Shown: positions 51,962-60,194 of the stretch, one piece after another
Position numbering within the stretch: position 1 is the stretch's first letter
Layout of the letters: the number at the start of each line of letters is the position of its first letter
Source: Sulfurospirillum sp001602955
GTDB taxonomy: Bacteria; Campylobacterota; Campylobacteria; Campylobacterales; Sulfurospirillaceae
NCBI GenBank assembly: GCA_001602955.1
Contig: LVAC01000011.1
Location: 186,001-250,000, forward strand
Direction: 5' to 3'
Length of the DNA: 64,000 bases
Program-made: the position numbers and the translations under genes
Notes under the pieces: model-generated
The model's database searches: none
The model's input: only the letters and a program-made list of their open reading frames with translations
Told to the model about the DNA's origin: nothing

Positions 51962-52495
51962 ATGAAACCCTCCGTACTCATTCTACCCGGCTACCAAGGC
52001 TCCGGTGAAACGCACTGGCAAACGCATTGGGAAAAAGCCAACCCCGATTTTTTTCGCGTCGAACAGCGCGACTGGGAAGAACCGATTGCTTCCGAATGGG
52101 CGGAACAACTCGAACAAACGCTCCAAAAATGCGAAAAACCCGTTGTTTTAGTCGCACACAGCATCGCGTGTTTGGTGCTTGCACACTGGGCAAGCAAAGC
52201 GCATACGCCGATTAAAGGCGCATTGATCGTTGCACCGCCTAATCCTGAAGAAGCGATTTTTCCTAAAAGTGCTCAAGGCTTTGCACAAACGCCGATGATG
52301 CGTTTTGATTTTCCAAGCATCGTTCTTGCCAGTAGCGACGATCCTTACGCAACGATGGCGTACAGTAGACGCCTCAGCGATGCATGGGGAAGCAAACTGA
52401 TCGATCTTGGCAAACGAGGTCACATCAATACCCAAAGCAATCTCGGCGCATGGGAAGAAGGGTATGCGTACCTGCAAAGTCTGCTTCACATGTAA
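51962..52495 (+). CDS. RBBP9/YdeN-family serine hydrolase
   Basis: A 177-residue alpha/beta hydrolase. It starts MKPSVLILPGYQGSGETHWQ, the RBBP9 signature; the nucleophile serine is in VAHSIACLVL, the Asp in SSDDPYAT and the His in GHIN. The physiological substrate is unknown. It has its own promoter candidate (TATAAT, 51869-51874). The stop codon lies in an ACATGTAAG word. Confidence 0.85.
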   Translation: MKPSVLILPGYQGSGETHWQTHWEKANPDFFRVEQRDWEEPIASEWAEQLEQTLQKCEKPVVLVAHSIACLVLAHWASKAHTPIKGALIVAPPNPEEAIFPKSAQGFAQTPMMRFDFPSIVLASSDDPYATMAYSRRLSDAWGSKLIDLGKRGHINTQSNLGAWEEGYAYLQSLLHM

Positions 52496-52521
52496 GCATA
52501 AAGCCCTTGTTGAAGGGCTTG

Positions 52522-52902
52522 CTAACACTCTTGGTGACAGCCGCCTTTTTTGCGTTTGACCATCTCGATTTTGTCTTCAAGATTAGGAACCAAGCATAAA
52601 AATTCGTAATCTTCTTCGCCGATTACGTCGTACGAATGCGCCACGCCCGCGGGAATAAACAACACGTCGTCCTTTTCGGCGATGAAAAGCTCTTCACCCA
52701 AGCGCACTTGCGCTTTACCTTTTAAAACGTACTGTTCGTGCTCGACTTCGTTGGTATGATAGGGCATATGTCCGCCTTTTTTGATCACAAACTTTCGCAT
52801 CGCAAAATGGGGTGCGACTTCGGGAGAGATGAGCATCTGCATACTCGCACCTTCGCCTGATTGAAGCGGCGTGCTGGGGATTTCATTCAAAGCTTTTTTC
52901 AT
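52522..52902 (-). CDS. Cupin-domain protein
   Basis: A 126-residue single cupin. The metal ligands are visible: PYHTNEVEHEQYVLKGK (motif 1, two His and a Glu) and IPAGVAHSYDVIG (motif 2, His). It ends with a charged tail KRKKGGCHQEC with two cysteines. The reaction is unknown; similar proteins sense or bind small ligands. It is downstream of htpX but separated by 22 bases. Confidence 0.75.
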   Translation of the reverse strand: MKKALNEIPSTPLQSGEGASMQMLISPEVAPHFAMRKFVIKKGGHMPYHTNEVEHEQYVLKGKAQVRLGEELFIAEKDDVLFIPAGVAHSYDVIGEEDYEFLCLVPNLEDKIEMVKRKKGGCHQEC

Positions 52903-52924
52903 CTGTTTGCCTTTACATGTAAGA

Positions 52925-53779
52925 TTAACGTAACTCTAATTTTAACTCTTCCAACCTTGCGATTCGATCTTCCGTACTCGGGTGTGTCGAAAAAAGCGAA
53001 GCAAACGAGATATTTTTACCCGAAAAAGGGTTCACGATAAACATATGAGCACTCTCCGGCGTCGCATCGTGCATCGTACCTCGCGCATTGTAACCGGAGA
53101 GTTTTGCAAGAGCACTTTGAAGCCATTCGGGATGTCGCGTTATACGCGCCGCACCTTCGTCCGCCATGTATTCGCGGTTGCGGCTGATCGCCATTTGAAT
53201 GACCGCCGCCGCCAAAGGGAGGATAATCGCTAAGACGATCATCACGATAGGATTGGGTCGATTTTCCCTATCGCCGACTCCAAACATCGCGCCAAATTGC
53301 ATCATATTGGCGATCATTCCGATCGCTCCGGCAATCGTCGCCGCAATCGTACCGATCAGAATATCGTAGTGGCGAACGTGGCTAAGCTCGTGCGCCAAAA
53401 CCGCTTCCACTTCTTCATCGTCTAAAAGCTCTAAAAGTCCCTCCGTAACCGCAACGGCGGCATTTTGAGGATTACGACCCGTCGCAAACGCATTGGGGAC
53501 GGATTCGGGAATGATGTACACTTTGGGCATCGGCAGAGCGGCTTTTTGTGCCAATCGCTCGACGATGGCATAAAGTCCGCTTGCTTGTGCGCGCGAAACT
53601 TCGACGGCATTGTAATGACGCAGCACCAAGGTATCGGAATAAAAATAGCTCACGAAGTTCATAGCACCCGCCAACACGAGTGCCATCAACATACCTTGCG
53701 TTCCTCCCATCATACCGCCGACCCATACGAACACTAAGCTCATTAACGTCAATAATACGACGGTTTTGACCGTTTCCAT
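52925..53779 (-). CDS. htpX: Zinc metalloprotease HtpX
   Basis: A 284-residue membrane protease that degrades damaged inner-membrane proteins. Four membrane segments; zinc site AHELSHVRH (HExxH); the third ligand in NREYMADEGAAR; and FSTHPSTEDRIARLEEL at the end, the HtpX signature. I take the ATG at 53779, with GGAG seven bases upstream; a GTG at 53782 is the alternative. Confidence 0.95.
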   Translation of the reverse strand: METVKTVVLLTLMSLVFVWVGGMMGGTQGMLMALVLAGAMNFVSYFYSDTLVLRHYNAVEVSRAQASGLYAIVERLAQKAALPMPKVYIIPESVPNAFATGRNPQNAAVAVTEGLLELLDDEEVEAVLAHELSHVRHYDILIGTIAATIAGAIGMIANMMQFGAMFGVGDRENRPNPIVMIVLAIILPLAAAVIQMAISRNREYMADEGAARITRHPEWLQSALAKLSGYNARGTMHDATPESAHMFIVNPFSGKNISFASLFSTHPSTEDRIARLEELKLELR

Positions 53780-53833
53780 CACGTCACTCCTTCAAAGATA
53801 ATCGTTTTATTTTACCCAAGATTGGTAAATAGT

Positions 53834-53861
53834 TTTTACATGTTAAGCGTTGTGCTATAAT
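53834..53861 (+). promoter_or_regulatory. Promoter of the frameshifted gene
   Basis: TTTACA (53834-53839) and TATAAT (53856-53861) 16 bases apart, with the extended TGC before the -10. It is one of the best promoters in the window, which argues that the broken gene downstream is, or was, expressed. Confidence 0.55.
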
Positions 53862-53888
53862 ACAACCACTCTTTTAAAAGGATACTGT

Positions 53889-54300
53889 GTGCGGCTACCT
53901 CGTGGCTTTGGCAAAAAAGGCTATTTTACGCTCTCTTCCATTCAAGCATCCGCTATTGAGCAAAAAACCAAACGCCGACACGTACGCTTACGCTATACCG
54001 CCCGTCTTTTGAGCGACACGGACGAACACGAAACAAACGAAGACGATCCACCGCCCTTAAGCCCTGATCTGTTACTCCTTATCTCATCCTACCGTCCAAG
54101 ACGTTGCCAATGCAGTCGACTTTTTGCTTCACGCGCACACTCTGCCATCAAGCGTGCTCGAAAACGACGTCAATGCAACTGTAATTGCCGCTATTTTAGC
54201 TTCCGCCGTACCGGTGTTCATCCGCCCTCTTTTCTTTTTACACCATCACATTTTCGCCTTCTGTGCCGTGATCGTTGACGGCTTTATACTTGAATCGTAA
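53889..54300 (+). pseudogene. Small gene interrupted by a +1 frame break
   Basis: GTG at 53889 follows AAGGA with six bases spacing. The frame reads MRLPRGFGKKGYFTLSS and remains plausible up to DDPPPLSPDLLLL (about 54080), then becomes Arg/Cys-rich and uses unusual codons. In the +1 frame the reading from about 54079 is coding-like: LSHPTVQDVANAVDFLLHA followed by a hydrophobic helix (ATVIAAILASAVPVFIRPLFF) to the TAA at 54298. Combined they would give about 136 residues with one or two membrane segments. It is either a recent frameshift, a sequencing error, or programmed +1 frameshifting. I do not recognise the family. Confidence 0.45.
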
Positions 54301-54315
54301 AAAGGAAATACATCC

Positions 54316-56511
54316 ATGTCACAAACGTACGTTACGGGTTTTCCTCGAATCGGAGAAAACCGAGAACTCAAATTTGCCCTAGAGGCATTTTGGGCACGCA
54401 AAATACCCTTTAGCGAAGTGAAAACACTCGCAAAATCCCTTCGCGCCAAACACTGGCGTGCGCAAAAAAATTGTGCGATCGACTTTATCGCATGCAACGA
54501 TTTTAGCTATTACGACCTCATGCTTGACACGAGCGTTCTTTTGGGTGCAATCCCCAAACGCTTTTTAGACATCGAAGATCCGATCCAGCGTTATTTTGCT
54601 ATGGCACGCGGCGACGCGACGCATCAAGCGATGGAGATGACCAAATGGTTTAACACCAATTACCATTACATCGTTCCCGAACTCGAAACGAAGACGCGAT
54701 TTAAACTCGATACGCGTAAAATCGAAGAAGAATATGCCGAAGCGAAAGCCTTAGGATTATCGCCTAAGATCAATCTGATCGGACCGATCACGTTTCTAGC
54801 CCTCTCCCGTATGCAAGACGCTACCGATGCTTTTGGTTTATTTGACGCGCTTTTAGAGGCGTATGAAGAGCTCTTTTCCTTCTTAAGCACGTTTGATGCG
54901 ACGCTTCTAATCCAATGCGATGAACCGATTTTCGTCAAAACCTTAGAGCCTCGTTATCTTAGTCTACTCAAACGAGCGTACGATCGCTTAGGCAAGGTCT
55001 CCTCGTCGCTTAAAATCAGCGTCGTGACCTACTTCGATCATGCCAAAGAAGCGGTCGACGTCTTGGTAACAACGCCGATTTGGGCGATCGGTTTGGATTT
55101 TGTTTACGGCAAAGAAAACCTTGACGTGCTTTCGCATTTTGGCGACAAATATCTTATTGCAGGGCTTATCGACGGGCGCAACGTTTGGAAAAATGACCTG
55201 AATGCTTCGCTTGGGCTCTTAAAACACATCCATGAATACCTTCCCAAAGAGCATGTCATCCTCTCTACTTCTTGCTCGCTTTTACATGTACCCTATTCGC
55301 TTCAAAGCGAAACGAAACTTCCGCTTGAAGTCAAAGATAAACTCAGCTTTGCCATCGAAAAACTCTCGGAATTAGAGTCGTTACGCGCGCATTTTGACGT
55401 CGGCGTTTTCGTCAAAAACGATACCTCTAACGCTCCTGCTCCCCAAATGCCGCAACGCCCTTTCTTTCCGAAACGCTCTGCGTATGCACAACGCCGCATC
55501 GTACAAGAGAAGCAATTAGGTCTTCCACTTTTGCCCACGACGACGATCGGCTCGTTTCCGCAAACCCAAGAGATTCGATCTTTACGTGCTTCGTTCAAAA
55601 AAGGAGAACTCTCCCAAGAAGCCTATGAAAGCGAACTTCAAAAAGCCATTGAGGCGTGCGTGCGACTTCAAGAAGAGCTAGGACTCGACGTTTTGGTACA
55701 CGGCGAGTTTGAACGCAACGATATGGTCGAATACTTCGGCGAATTGTTAGAGGGTTTTGCCTTTAGTACACACGGTTGGGTGCAAAGTTACGGTAGCCGT
55801 TGCGTTAAACCTCCTTTGCTTTACGGAAGCGTTAAACGAAAAGCACCGATGACGCTTTCATGGATCACGTATGCCCAAAGCCTAAGCGATAAACCGCTCA
55901 AAGGTATGCTCACGGGTCCCGTGACGATTCTCAACTGGTCGTTCGTGCGTAACGACATCCCCAAAAGCGACGTCGCCTACGAAGTCGCACGTGCGATTAG
56001 CGATGAGATCGACGATCTGCAACGAAGCGATATTCGCATCATTCAAGTCGACGAAGCGGCGTTTAAAGAGGGCTATCCGCTGCGTTCAGAGAAGATCAAA
56101 GCGTATGAAGATTGGGCGGTCGAGAGTTTTAAAGCGAGCGTTTCCAGCGCATGGGATCAAACGCAAATCCATACGCATATGTGTTACAGCGACTTTAACG
56201 ACATCATTCACACCATCGAGCGTCTCGATGCGGACGTCATCACCATCGAAACGGCACGCAGCGGCAATACGCTTCTCAAAGTCTTCAAAAACGTAGACTA
56301 TAGGGCACAAATCGGACCGGGCGTGTACGACATCCACTCGCCTCGCGTTCCAAGCGTTGAAGAGATCACAACGCAAATCAAAGCGGTACTCGAAGTTTTC
56401 CCCAAAGAACAACTCTGGATCAACCCCGATTGCGGGCTCAAAACCAGAGGCTGGGAAGAGACCAAAGCCGCGCTTAAAAACATGGTCGAAGCGGTCAAAG
56501 CGTTTCGATAA
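54316..56511 (+). CDS. metE: Cobalamin-independent methionine synthase
   Basis: A 731-residue zinc enzyme that methylates homocysteine with methyl-THF-glutamates. N-terminal domain: VTGFPRIGENRELKFALE; C-terminal catalytic domain: TTTIGSFPQTQEIR, LVHGEFERNDMVEYFGE, THMCYSDFND with the zinc His/Cys, and NPDCGLKTRGWEE with the second Cys. Length is normal. AAAGGAAA lies before the ATG. It is 15 bases after the frameshifted gene. Confidence 0.97.
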   Translation: MSQTYVTGFPRIGENRELKFALEAFWARKIPFSEVKTLAKSLRAKHWRAQKNCAIDFIACNDFSYYDLMLDTSVLLGAIPKRFLDIEDPIQRYFAMARGDATHQAMEMTKWFNTNYHYIVPELETKTRFKLDTRKIEEEYAEAKALGLSPKINLIGPITFLALSRMQDATDAFGLFDALLEAYEELFSFLSTFDATLLIQCDEPIFVKTLEPRYLSLLKRAYDRLGKVSSSLKISVVTYFDHAKEAVDVLVTTPIWAIGLDFVYGKENLDVLSHFGDKYLIAGLIDGRNVWKNDLNASLGLLKHIHEYLPKEHVILSTSCSLLHVPYSLQSETKLPLEVKDKLSFAIEKLSELESLRAHFDVGVFVKNDTSNAPAPQMPQRPFFPKRSAYAQRRIVQEKQLGLPLLPTTTIGSFPQTQEIRSLRASFKKGELSQEAYESELQKAIEACVRLQEELGLDVLVHGEFERNDMVEYFGELLEGFAFSTHGWVQSYGSRCVKPPLLYGSVKRKAPMTLSWITYAQSLSDKPLKGMLTGPVTILNWSFVRNDIPKSDVAYEVARAISDEIDDLQRSDIRIIQVDEAAFKEGYPLRSEKIKAYEDWAVESFKASVSSAWDQTQIHTHMCYSDFNDIIHTIERLDADVITIETARSGNTLLKVFKNVDYRAQIGPGVYDIHSPRVPSVEEITTQIKAVLEVFPKEQLWINPDCGLKTRGWEETKAALKNMVEAVKAFR

Positions 56512-56519
56512 AGATCAAC

Positions 56520-56543
56520 CGCAAGGGGAATTTTCTCCTTGCG
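56520..56543 (+). terminator. Terminator of metE
   Basis: Stem CGCAAGGGGA/TCTCCTTGCG (ten pairs, one wobble) around ATTT, beginning nine bases after the metE stop and followed by ATGGTTTTAC. Confidence 0.55.
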
Positions 56544-56609
56544 ATGGTTTTACATGTAAAGCTATTTCCAATGTGACTTTTATTTAATACAAATCCTAAA
56601 TATTTTGGT

Positions 56610-56615
56610 TATAAT
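56610..56615 (+). promoter_or_regulatory. -10 box of the riboswitch transcript
   Basis: TATAAT within TTTGGTTATAATTTTTT, 25 bases before the riboswitch P1 stem. It should start the transcript near 56622. Confidence 0.55.
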
Positions 56616-56639
56616 TTTTTCCATAGAAAACATGTTCTT

Positions 56640-56770
56640 GAGGTTAAAACCTCATTGCTACCATACTAAAATGATGGCTAGGGTTCCGGCAGTAATGCGT
56701 CTGGTCCAAGAGCTATCGCCTCTTGAGTAGAGGTTCACGGAGGGATAAAAGCCCGGGAGGTTTTAACCTC
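56640..56770 (+). promoter_or_regulatory. ykkC-type riboswitch, probably guanidine-I class
   Basis: The ykkC aptamer core is clear: GGCTAGGGTTCCGG (56676-56689), TCTGGTCCAAGAG (56700-56712), CACGGAGGGATAAAAGCCCG (56736-56755). The ends GAGGTTAAAACCTC (56640-56653) and GAGGTTTTAACCTC (56757-56770) pair over 14 bases to make P1. Subtype 1 of this family binds guanidine; subtype 2 members bind ppGpp, PRPP or nucleotides and look very similar. The gene downstream is neither a purine nor a branched-chain amino acid gene, so I favour guanidine-I. The class within ykkC should be tested. Confidence 0.85.
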
Positions 56771-56774
56771 TTGG
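56753..56774 (+). terminator. Riboswitch-controlled attenuator hairpin
   Basis: CCGGGAGGT (56753-56761) pairs with ACCTCTTGG (56766-56774) over nine pairs with two wobbles around TTTA, followed by CGTGTTTATCTTATTT. It uses the 3' strand of P1 and part of the conserved aptamer end. Aptamer and hairpin therefore exclude each other, the layout of an ON switch that releases transcription when ligand stabilises P1. The T run is broken, so it may be a weak terminator. Confidence 0.55.
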
Positions 56775-56806
56775 CGTGTTTATCTTATTTACTCAGGAGT
56801 CCTCTT

Positions 56807-57304
56807 ATGTTTCGATCCATGCGTCGTACAAAACAAATTTTATCTTCTAGCGAATGTGTTGCCATTTTAGAACGTGGTACATCGGGTGTTTTAGCCGTAT
56901 TGGGTGATGATGGTTATCCTTACACGATACCGCTTAATTATACGTATAGTGAACATAAACTCTTTTTTCACAGTGCTAAAACAGGGCATAAAATAGATGC
57001 CATTTTGGCTAACCAAAAGGTCTCATTTTGCGTGATTGACCAAGACCTGATTGTTCCAGAAGAGTACACAAGTTATTTTCGTAGTGTCATTGCTTTTGGT
57101 AAAGCACGCATTTTGAACACTGCTCCTGAAATACGCACCGCTTTGGAACTCTTAACGATGAAATATTCCTCTTCTCAAACGGAAGAACACCGTAATCATG
57201 CGATAGAAAAAGATTTCAAAGCAGTTTGTATCGTTGAAGTTTCGATTGAAGTTCTAAGCGGAAAAGAAGCGATAGAACTCGTAAGAATGAAAAATCGTCA
57301 TTAA
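56807..57304 (+). CDS. NimA-like pyridoxamine 5'-phosphate oxidase family flavoprotein
   Basis: A 165-residue split-barrel protein starting at the ATG at 56807 (AGGAG eight bases upstream). The sequence MFRSMRRTKQILSS, TSGVLAVLGDDGYPYTIPLNY, FHSAKTGHKIDAI and VSFCVIDQD matches the nitroimidazole-resistance (Nim)/PNPOx-like family common in Firmicutes and Bacteroidetes, which bind flavin. The natural reaction is unknown. An upstream in-frame extension to 56723 reads through the riboswitch and is rejected. Codons (GGT, GAT, TTT, AAA-rich) differ from neighbours that prefer GGC, GAC and CGT, so the riboswitch-gene unit was probably acquired by transfer. Confidence 0.87.
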   Translation: MFRSMRRTKQILSSSECVAILERGTSGVLAVLGDDGYPYTIPLNYTYSEHKLFFHSAKTGHKIDAILANQKVSFCVIDQDLIVPEEYTSYFRSVIAFGKARILNTAPEIRTALELLTMKYSSSQTEEHRNHAIEKDFKAVCIVEVSIEVLSGKEAIELVRMKNRH

Positions 57305-57320
57305 AGATGGTATTTCTTCC

Positions 57321-57932
57321 TTACACCCTCTCAATATTCCGAAGCTTTATATACATCATCGCCGTCATCACCGCATCATTGAGTGCGTCGTGTTTTCCGA
57401 AGATGGGGAGTCCTAGATCGTTCATCATCACGTCAAACCGTAGGTCGATGACGCCATCGGGAATGAGCTTGATCTTTTTGTCGTGGTAGAGTCCAGAAAC
57501 TTCGGTTTGGGGGTTAGGTAAGGTGATACCTAGCCACGGTTTAATGTATTTGTGGATCATCTTCATATCAAATTCGAGGTAATACCCCACCAGTGGGCGA
57601 GCGCCGATGAAGTGTAAAAACTGCTCTATCGCCGCGTGCGGGGCGATGCCATTTTCCAGATCGATATTGCGGATTTGGTGGATTTTAATGCTCGCTTCGT
57701 TAATCTCACGGCTGGGTTTAACGAAAAGCTCAAACTTTTGCGAAGTTAAAATTTTATTCTCTTTAACAATCACCGCCCCGATGGAGAGAATCTCGTCTTT
57801 TTTAGGGTTAAGCCCCGTCGTTTCGGTATCGAAAACCACGACTTCGTCCAAAGGGGGCGCGTCGAACAAAAACCGATACCGTTCGTCTTTGAGCTTTTGA
57901 GCGTTACGATAACGCAGCCATTTTTCCCACAT
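57321..57932 (-). CDS. DnaQ-like 3'-5' exonuclease
   Basis: A 203-residue DEDDh exonuclease. Motif I VVFDTETTGLNPKKDEI, motif II in YYLEFDMKMI, and the last motif HDALNDAVMTAMM (His and Asp). It resembles the polymerase III epsilon subunit but the polymerase partner is not shown. It directly follows a DUF294/CBS nucleotidyltransferase-like gene with one base between; this pair is common in proteobacteria and may act together. Confidence 0.87.
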   Translation of the reverse strand: MWEKWLRYRNAQKLKDERYRFLFDAPPLDEVVVFDTETTGLNPKKDEILSIGAVIVKENKILTSQKFELFVKPSREINEASIKIHQIRNIDLENGIAPHAAIEQFLHFIGARPLVGYYLEFDMKMIHKYIKPWLGITLPNPQTEVSGLYHDKKIKLIPDGVIDLRFDVMMNDLGLPIFGKHDALNDAVMTAMMYIKLRNIERV

Positions 57933-57933
57933 G

Positions 57934-59745
57934 TTAACTTACCAACGACAATTTAAAATGGTGCGTCAAAAACTTTTTAAAGGTATTGACGATCTTGAAA
58001 CTGTCTTTTAAAAGTTCGAGTTCGAGTTGATTGAGCTTTTCAATGCGAATCAAATTGTCAGAAGGCGCATCATCGCCTCGCTCCAAACGCTCTTTCAAAC
58101 GCAAGCTTAAAAAAGTATCCAAAGCTTCGATGAGGGTTGAGGCAAAATTGGCGTCGAAAACCTCTTCTTTGGCAAGTTTTTTAATGCGCGTCACGGTATC
58201 GGTCGCTTCGATTTTGTACTCCAACGCCAAACTGCGAATCCCATGAACGATCGGGAAAATACCTCCTTTTTTGACGTCGATGCGGTTGTCTTCGGCAATC
58301 AGATGCGCGAACATACCGATAGGCGTTTCAAACGCTACCGCCGGTTTAGCAAAATTGGCTAAAAGCGGGCTTTGTCCTTCAACGCCTTCATAGAGTTTGC
58401 GTTTCACGTGCGCCAGCAAACGACGCTCACCCGCAACGGCGATACTGTCGACGAAAATCGCCATATTCATGACGTCTTCCATATTCGGCGTGTCAAGCCA
58501 CCGCACGATCTCTTTTTCGTATTCGCCTAAAGATTTACGCCAATACGGATTGGAAACCATGATATTTCCCTCGCATTTGGGGAATCCAAAATCGATCAAA
58601 ACTTCATTAAACCGCTGCATGTAAGGCACAAATGCCTCCGTATCTTCTTTTTCGGTAATGATGAGTGCGTTGTCTTGATCGGTTTTGAGCATCTGCTCTT
58701 TTCGACCTTCGCTTCCCATCACGATCAAACACGCCTTCTGCGCCAAAGCTTCCGGAACAATCATATGGTAGAGCTTTTCATAGATTTTTTCATGAATTTC
58801 CGAAATCAATTTGGCGATATAATCGACTTTCGTACCTTTAGCGTGAAGTTTTTTGACTATACTCGTCACGTCCAAACTCGCTTGTTTCAGCTCTTCAAAA
58901 GTTGTCGCCTTACGGATTTGTACCGCAACCAAATAACTGTGATTGGCAAAATAACTCAGCAAATCCAACTGCTCCAAAATCCCGACGATCTCGCCGTCTT
59001 TAGTCACGACGAGCCGTTTAATCGAATGTTTGGTAAACAATAAAAGCGCGTTAAAGAGATAATCGTCCGCCTCGATCGTAATCATCGGAAAAAGTGTAAT
59101 CGGTCCGATGCTTGCTTCTTTGTCATATCCTTCAAAAAGCACGTGCCGTCTGATGATGCTATCGGTCACGATGCCGTACCCTTGCGCGCTTCGCACGACG
59201 ATGCAACTGCTTTTTTTGGCTTCCATTTGGCGTAAAGCACTCATAATCGCGCACTCCGTTTCAACGACTGTGGGTTCGTGTAGATAGCTATCGTACACGC
59301 GTGCCATCATAAAACCGGAGAGCTCGGTCGTATACTCTTTTTGCTTAGCGGATTGTATTTTGTTGGCAAGACCTTGAATGTAATAGGCTTTAAACGCGGC
59401 GTTGCTGTCCAAAAGCGCTAAAAAATCCTCTTTTTTCAGCTCGTAGCAAATCAGCTCTTCCAAAACCTTAAAATGACTCTCGCTTTTACCGTAGATCAAG
59501 GCGTCCGCATCGAACGAACTGGACTTGCCGTAAACTTTGACCAGCTCCTCTTCTTGGTATTCGCCGACTTCGCCTTTGATAACGACGTATAAAAATTCGG
59601 CATTGAGCGAGGGCGAGAGCAAAAGCGTCTCTTTTTTGTAGTAAGCGATGTTCACCGAAGCGATGACACCGGACATCTCTTTTTTGCTTAAAAGCCCAAA
59701 CGGATAGATCGAGCGTAAAAACGCTTCCAAATCGTACATACTCAT
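57934..59745 (-). CDS. cNMP-binding/CBS/DUF294 nucleotidyltransferase-like protein
   Basis: A 603-residue cytoplasmic protein. Residues 1-130 resemble a cyclic-nucleotide-binding domain (LSPSLNAEFLYVVIKGEVGEYQEEE), 150-260 a CBS pair, and 330-480 a nucleotidyltransferase domain with GSEGRKEQMLKTDQDNAL, followed by the DUF294 C-terminal helical domain. It looks like a GlnD-type signalling transferase; substrate unknown. I start it at MSMYDLE (ATG near 59739) or MKMSMYDLE (59745, AAAGGCGTGAAG upstream). The two genes (with dnaQ-like) form one unit. Confidence 0.85.
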   Translation of the reverse strand: MSMYDLEAFLRSIYPFGLLSKKEMSGVIASVNIAYYKKETLLLSPSLNAEFLYVVIKGEVGEYQEEELVKVYGKSSSFDADALIYGKSESHFKVLEELICYELKKEDFLALLDSNAAFKAYYIQGLANKIQSAKQKEYTTELSGFMMARVYDSYLHEPTVVETECAIMSALRQMEAKKSSCIVVRSAQGYGIVTDSIIRRHVLFEGYDKEASIGPITLFPMITIEADDYLFNALLLFTKHSIKRLVVTKDGEIVGILEQLDLLSYFANHSYLVAVQIRKATTFEELKQASLDVTSIVKKLHAKGTKVDYIAKLISEIHEKIYEKLYHMIVPEALAQKACLIVMGSEGRKEQMLKTDQDNALIITEKEDTEAFVPYMQRFNEVLIDFGFPKCEGNIMVSNPYWRKSLGEYEKEIVRWLDTPNMEDVMNMAIFVDSIAVAGERRLLAHVKRKLYEGVEGQSPLLANFAKPAVAFETPIGMFAHLIAEDNRIDVKKGGIFPIVHGIRSLALEYKIEATDTVTRIKKLAKEEVFDANFASTLIEALDTFLSLRLKERLERGDDAPSDNLIRIEKLNQLELELLKDSFKIVNTFKKFLTHHFKLSLVS

Positions 59746-59908
59746 CTTCACGCCTTTACATGTCAAAATCGTTCGTTCGTCGTCTTAAATCCATTTTGCA
59801 CTAAGATGATTGTAACGTGAAGCGAAGCAAAAGGCTCTTACATGTCGGCTCTTTTTAGATGCTTCTTAGCGAAATGTGGCATAATTGCACACAAAAAAAG
59901 GAACACGC

Positions 59909-60169
59909 GTGCACCCTGTTTTAGAAAAATTTTTAGCCGGTATTAGGGCATTGCATCAACTTGACCCTAAAAACCTGCCTCAAGAAGTCGTTGCTATTTT
60001 GGTAAAAATGAGTCCCGAAGAGCTGTTTAAAACCTGTACGCAGTTTGCCGTCTTATGGCACAATATTCCGACCAAAGACTCCGCGTTGAGCCTCTCGGGA
60101 GAAGAGATGCAAACTTTAGCGGAGCAGTACCTTCAAGCGCTGATCGCACGCGTGAAGGAAAGCCGCTAA
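59909..60169 (+). CDS. Small cytosolic protein of unknown function
   Basis: An 86-residue helical protein, starting at the GTG at 59909 (AAAAAGGAA seven bases upstream), after a possible -10 at 59877-59885. No signal or membrane segment. The frame has normal codon use for the genome. I do not recognise it; it is isolated between two leftward units. Confidence 0.55.
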   Translation: MHPVLEKFLAGIRALHQLDPKNLPQEVVAILVKMSPEELFKTCTQFAVLWHNIPTKDSALSLSGEEMQTLAEQYLQALIARVKESR

Positions 60170-60194
60170 ACGCTTACGAGATTTCGGTGCTACG

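Noticed and set aside
53850..54278. Continuous 142-codon frame upstream of metE as an intact protein
   Set aside because: Its second half is Arg/Cys/Ser-rich with odd codons, while the +1 frame there reads as a normal membrane protein ending in a natural stop. I treat it as a frame break instead.
56723..56806. Upstream extension of the NimA-like gene
   Set aside because: These codons lie inside the riboswitch aptamer and attenuator; the ATG at 56807 with AGGAG matches the family start.
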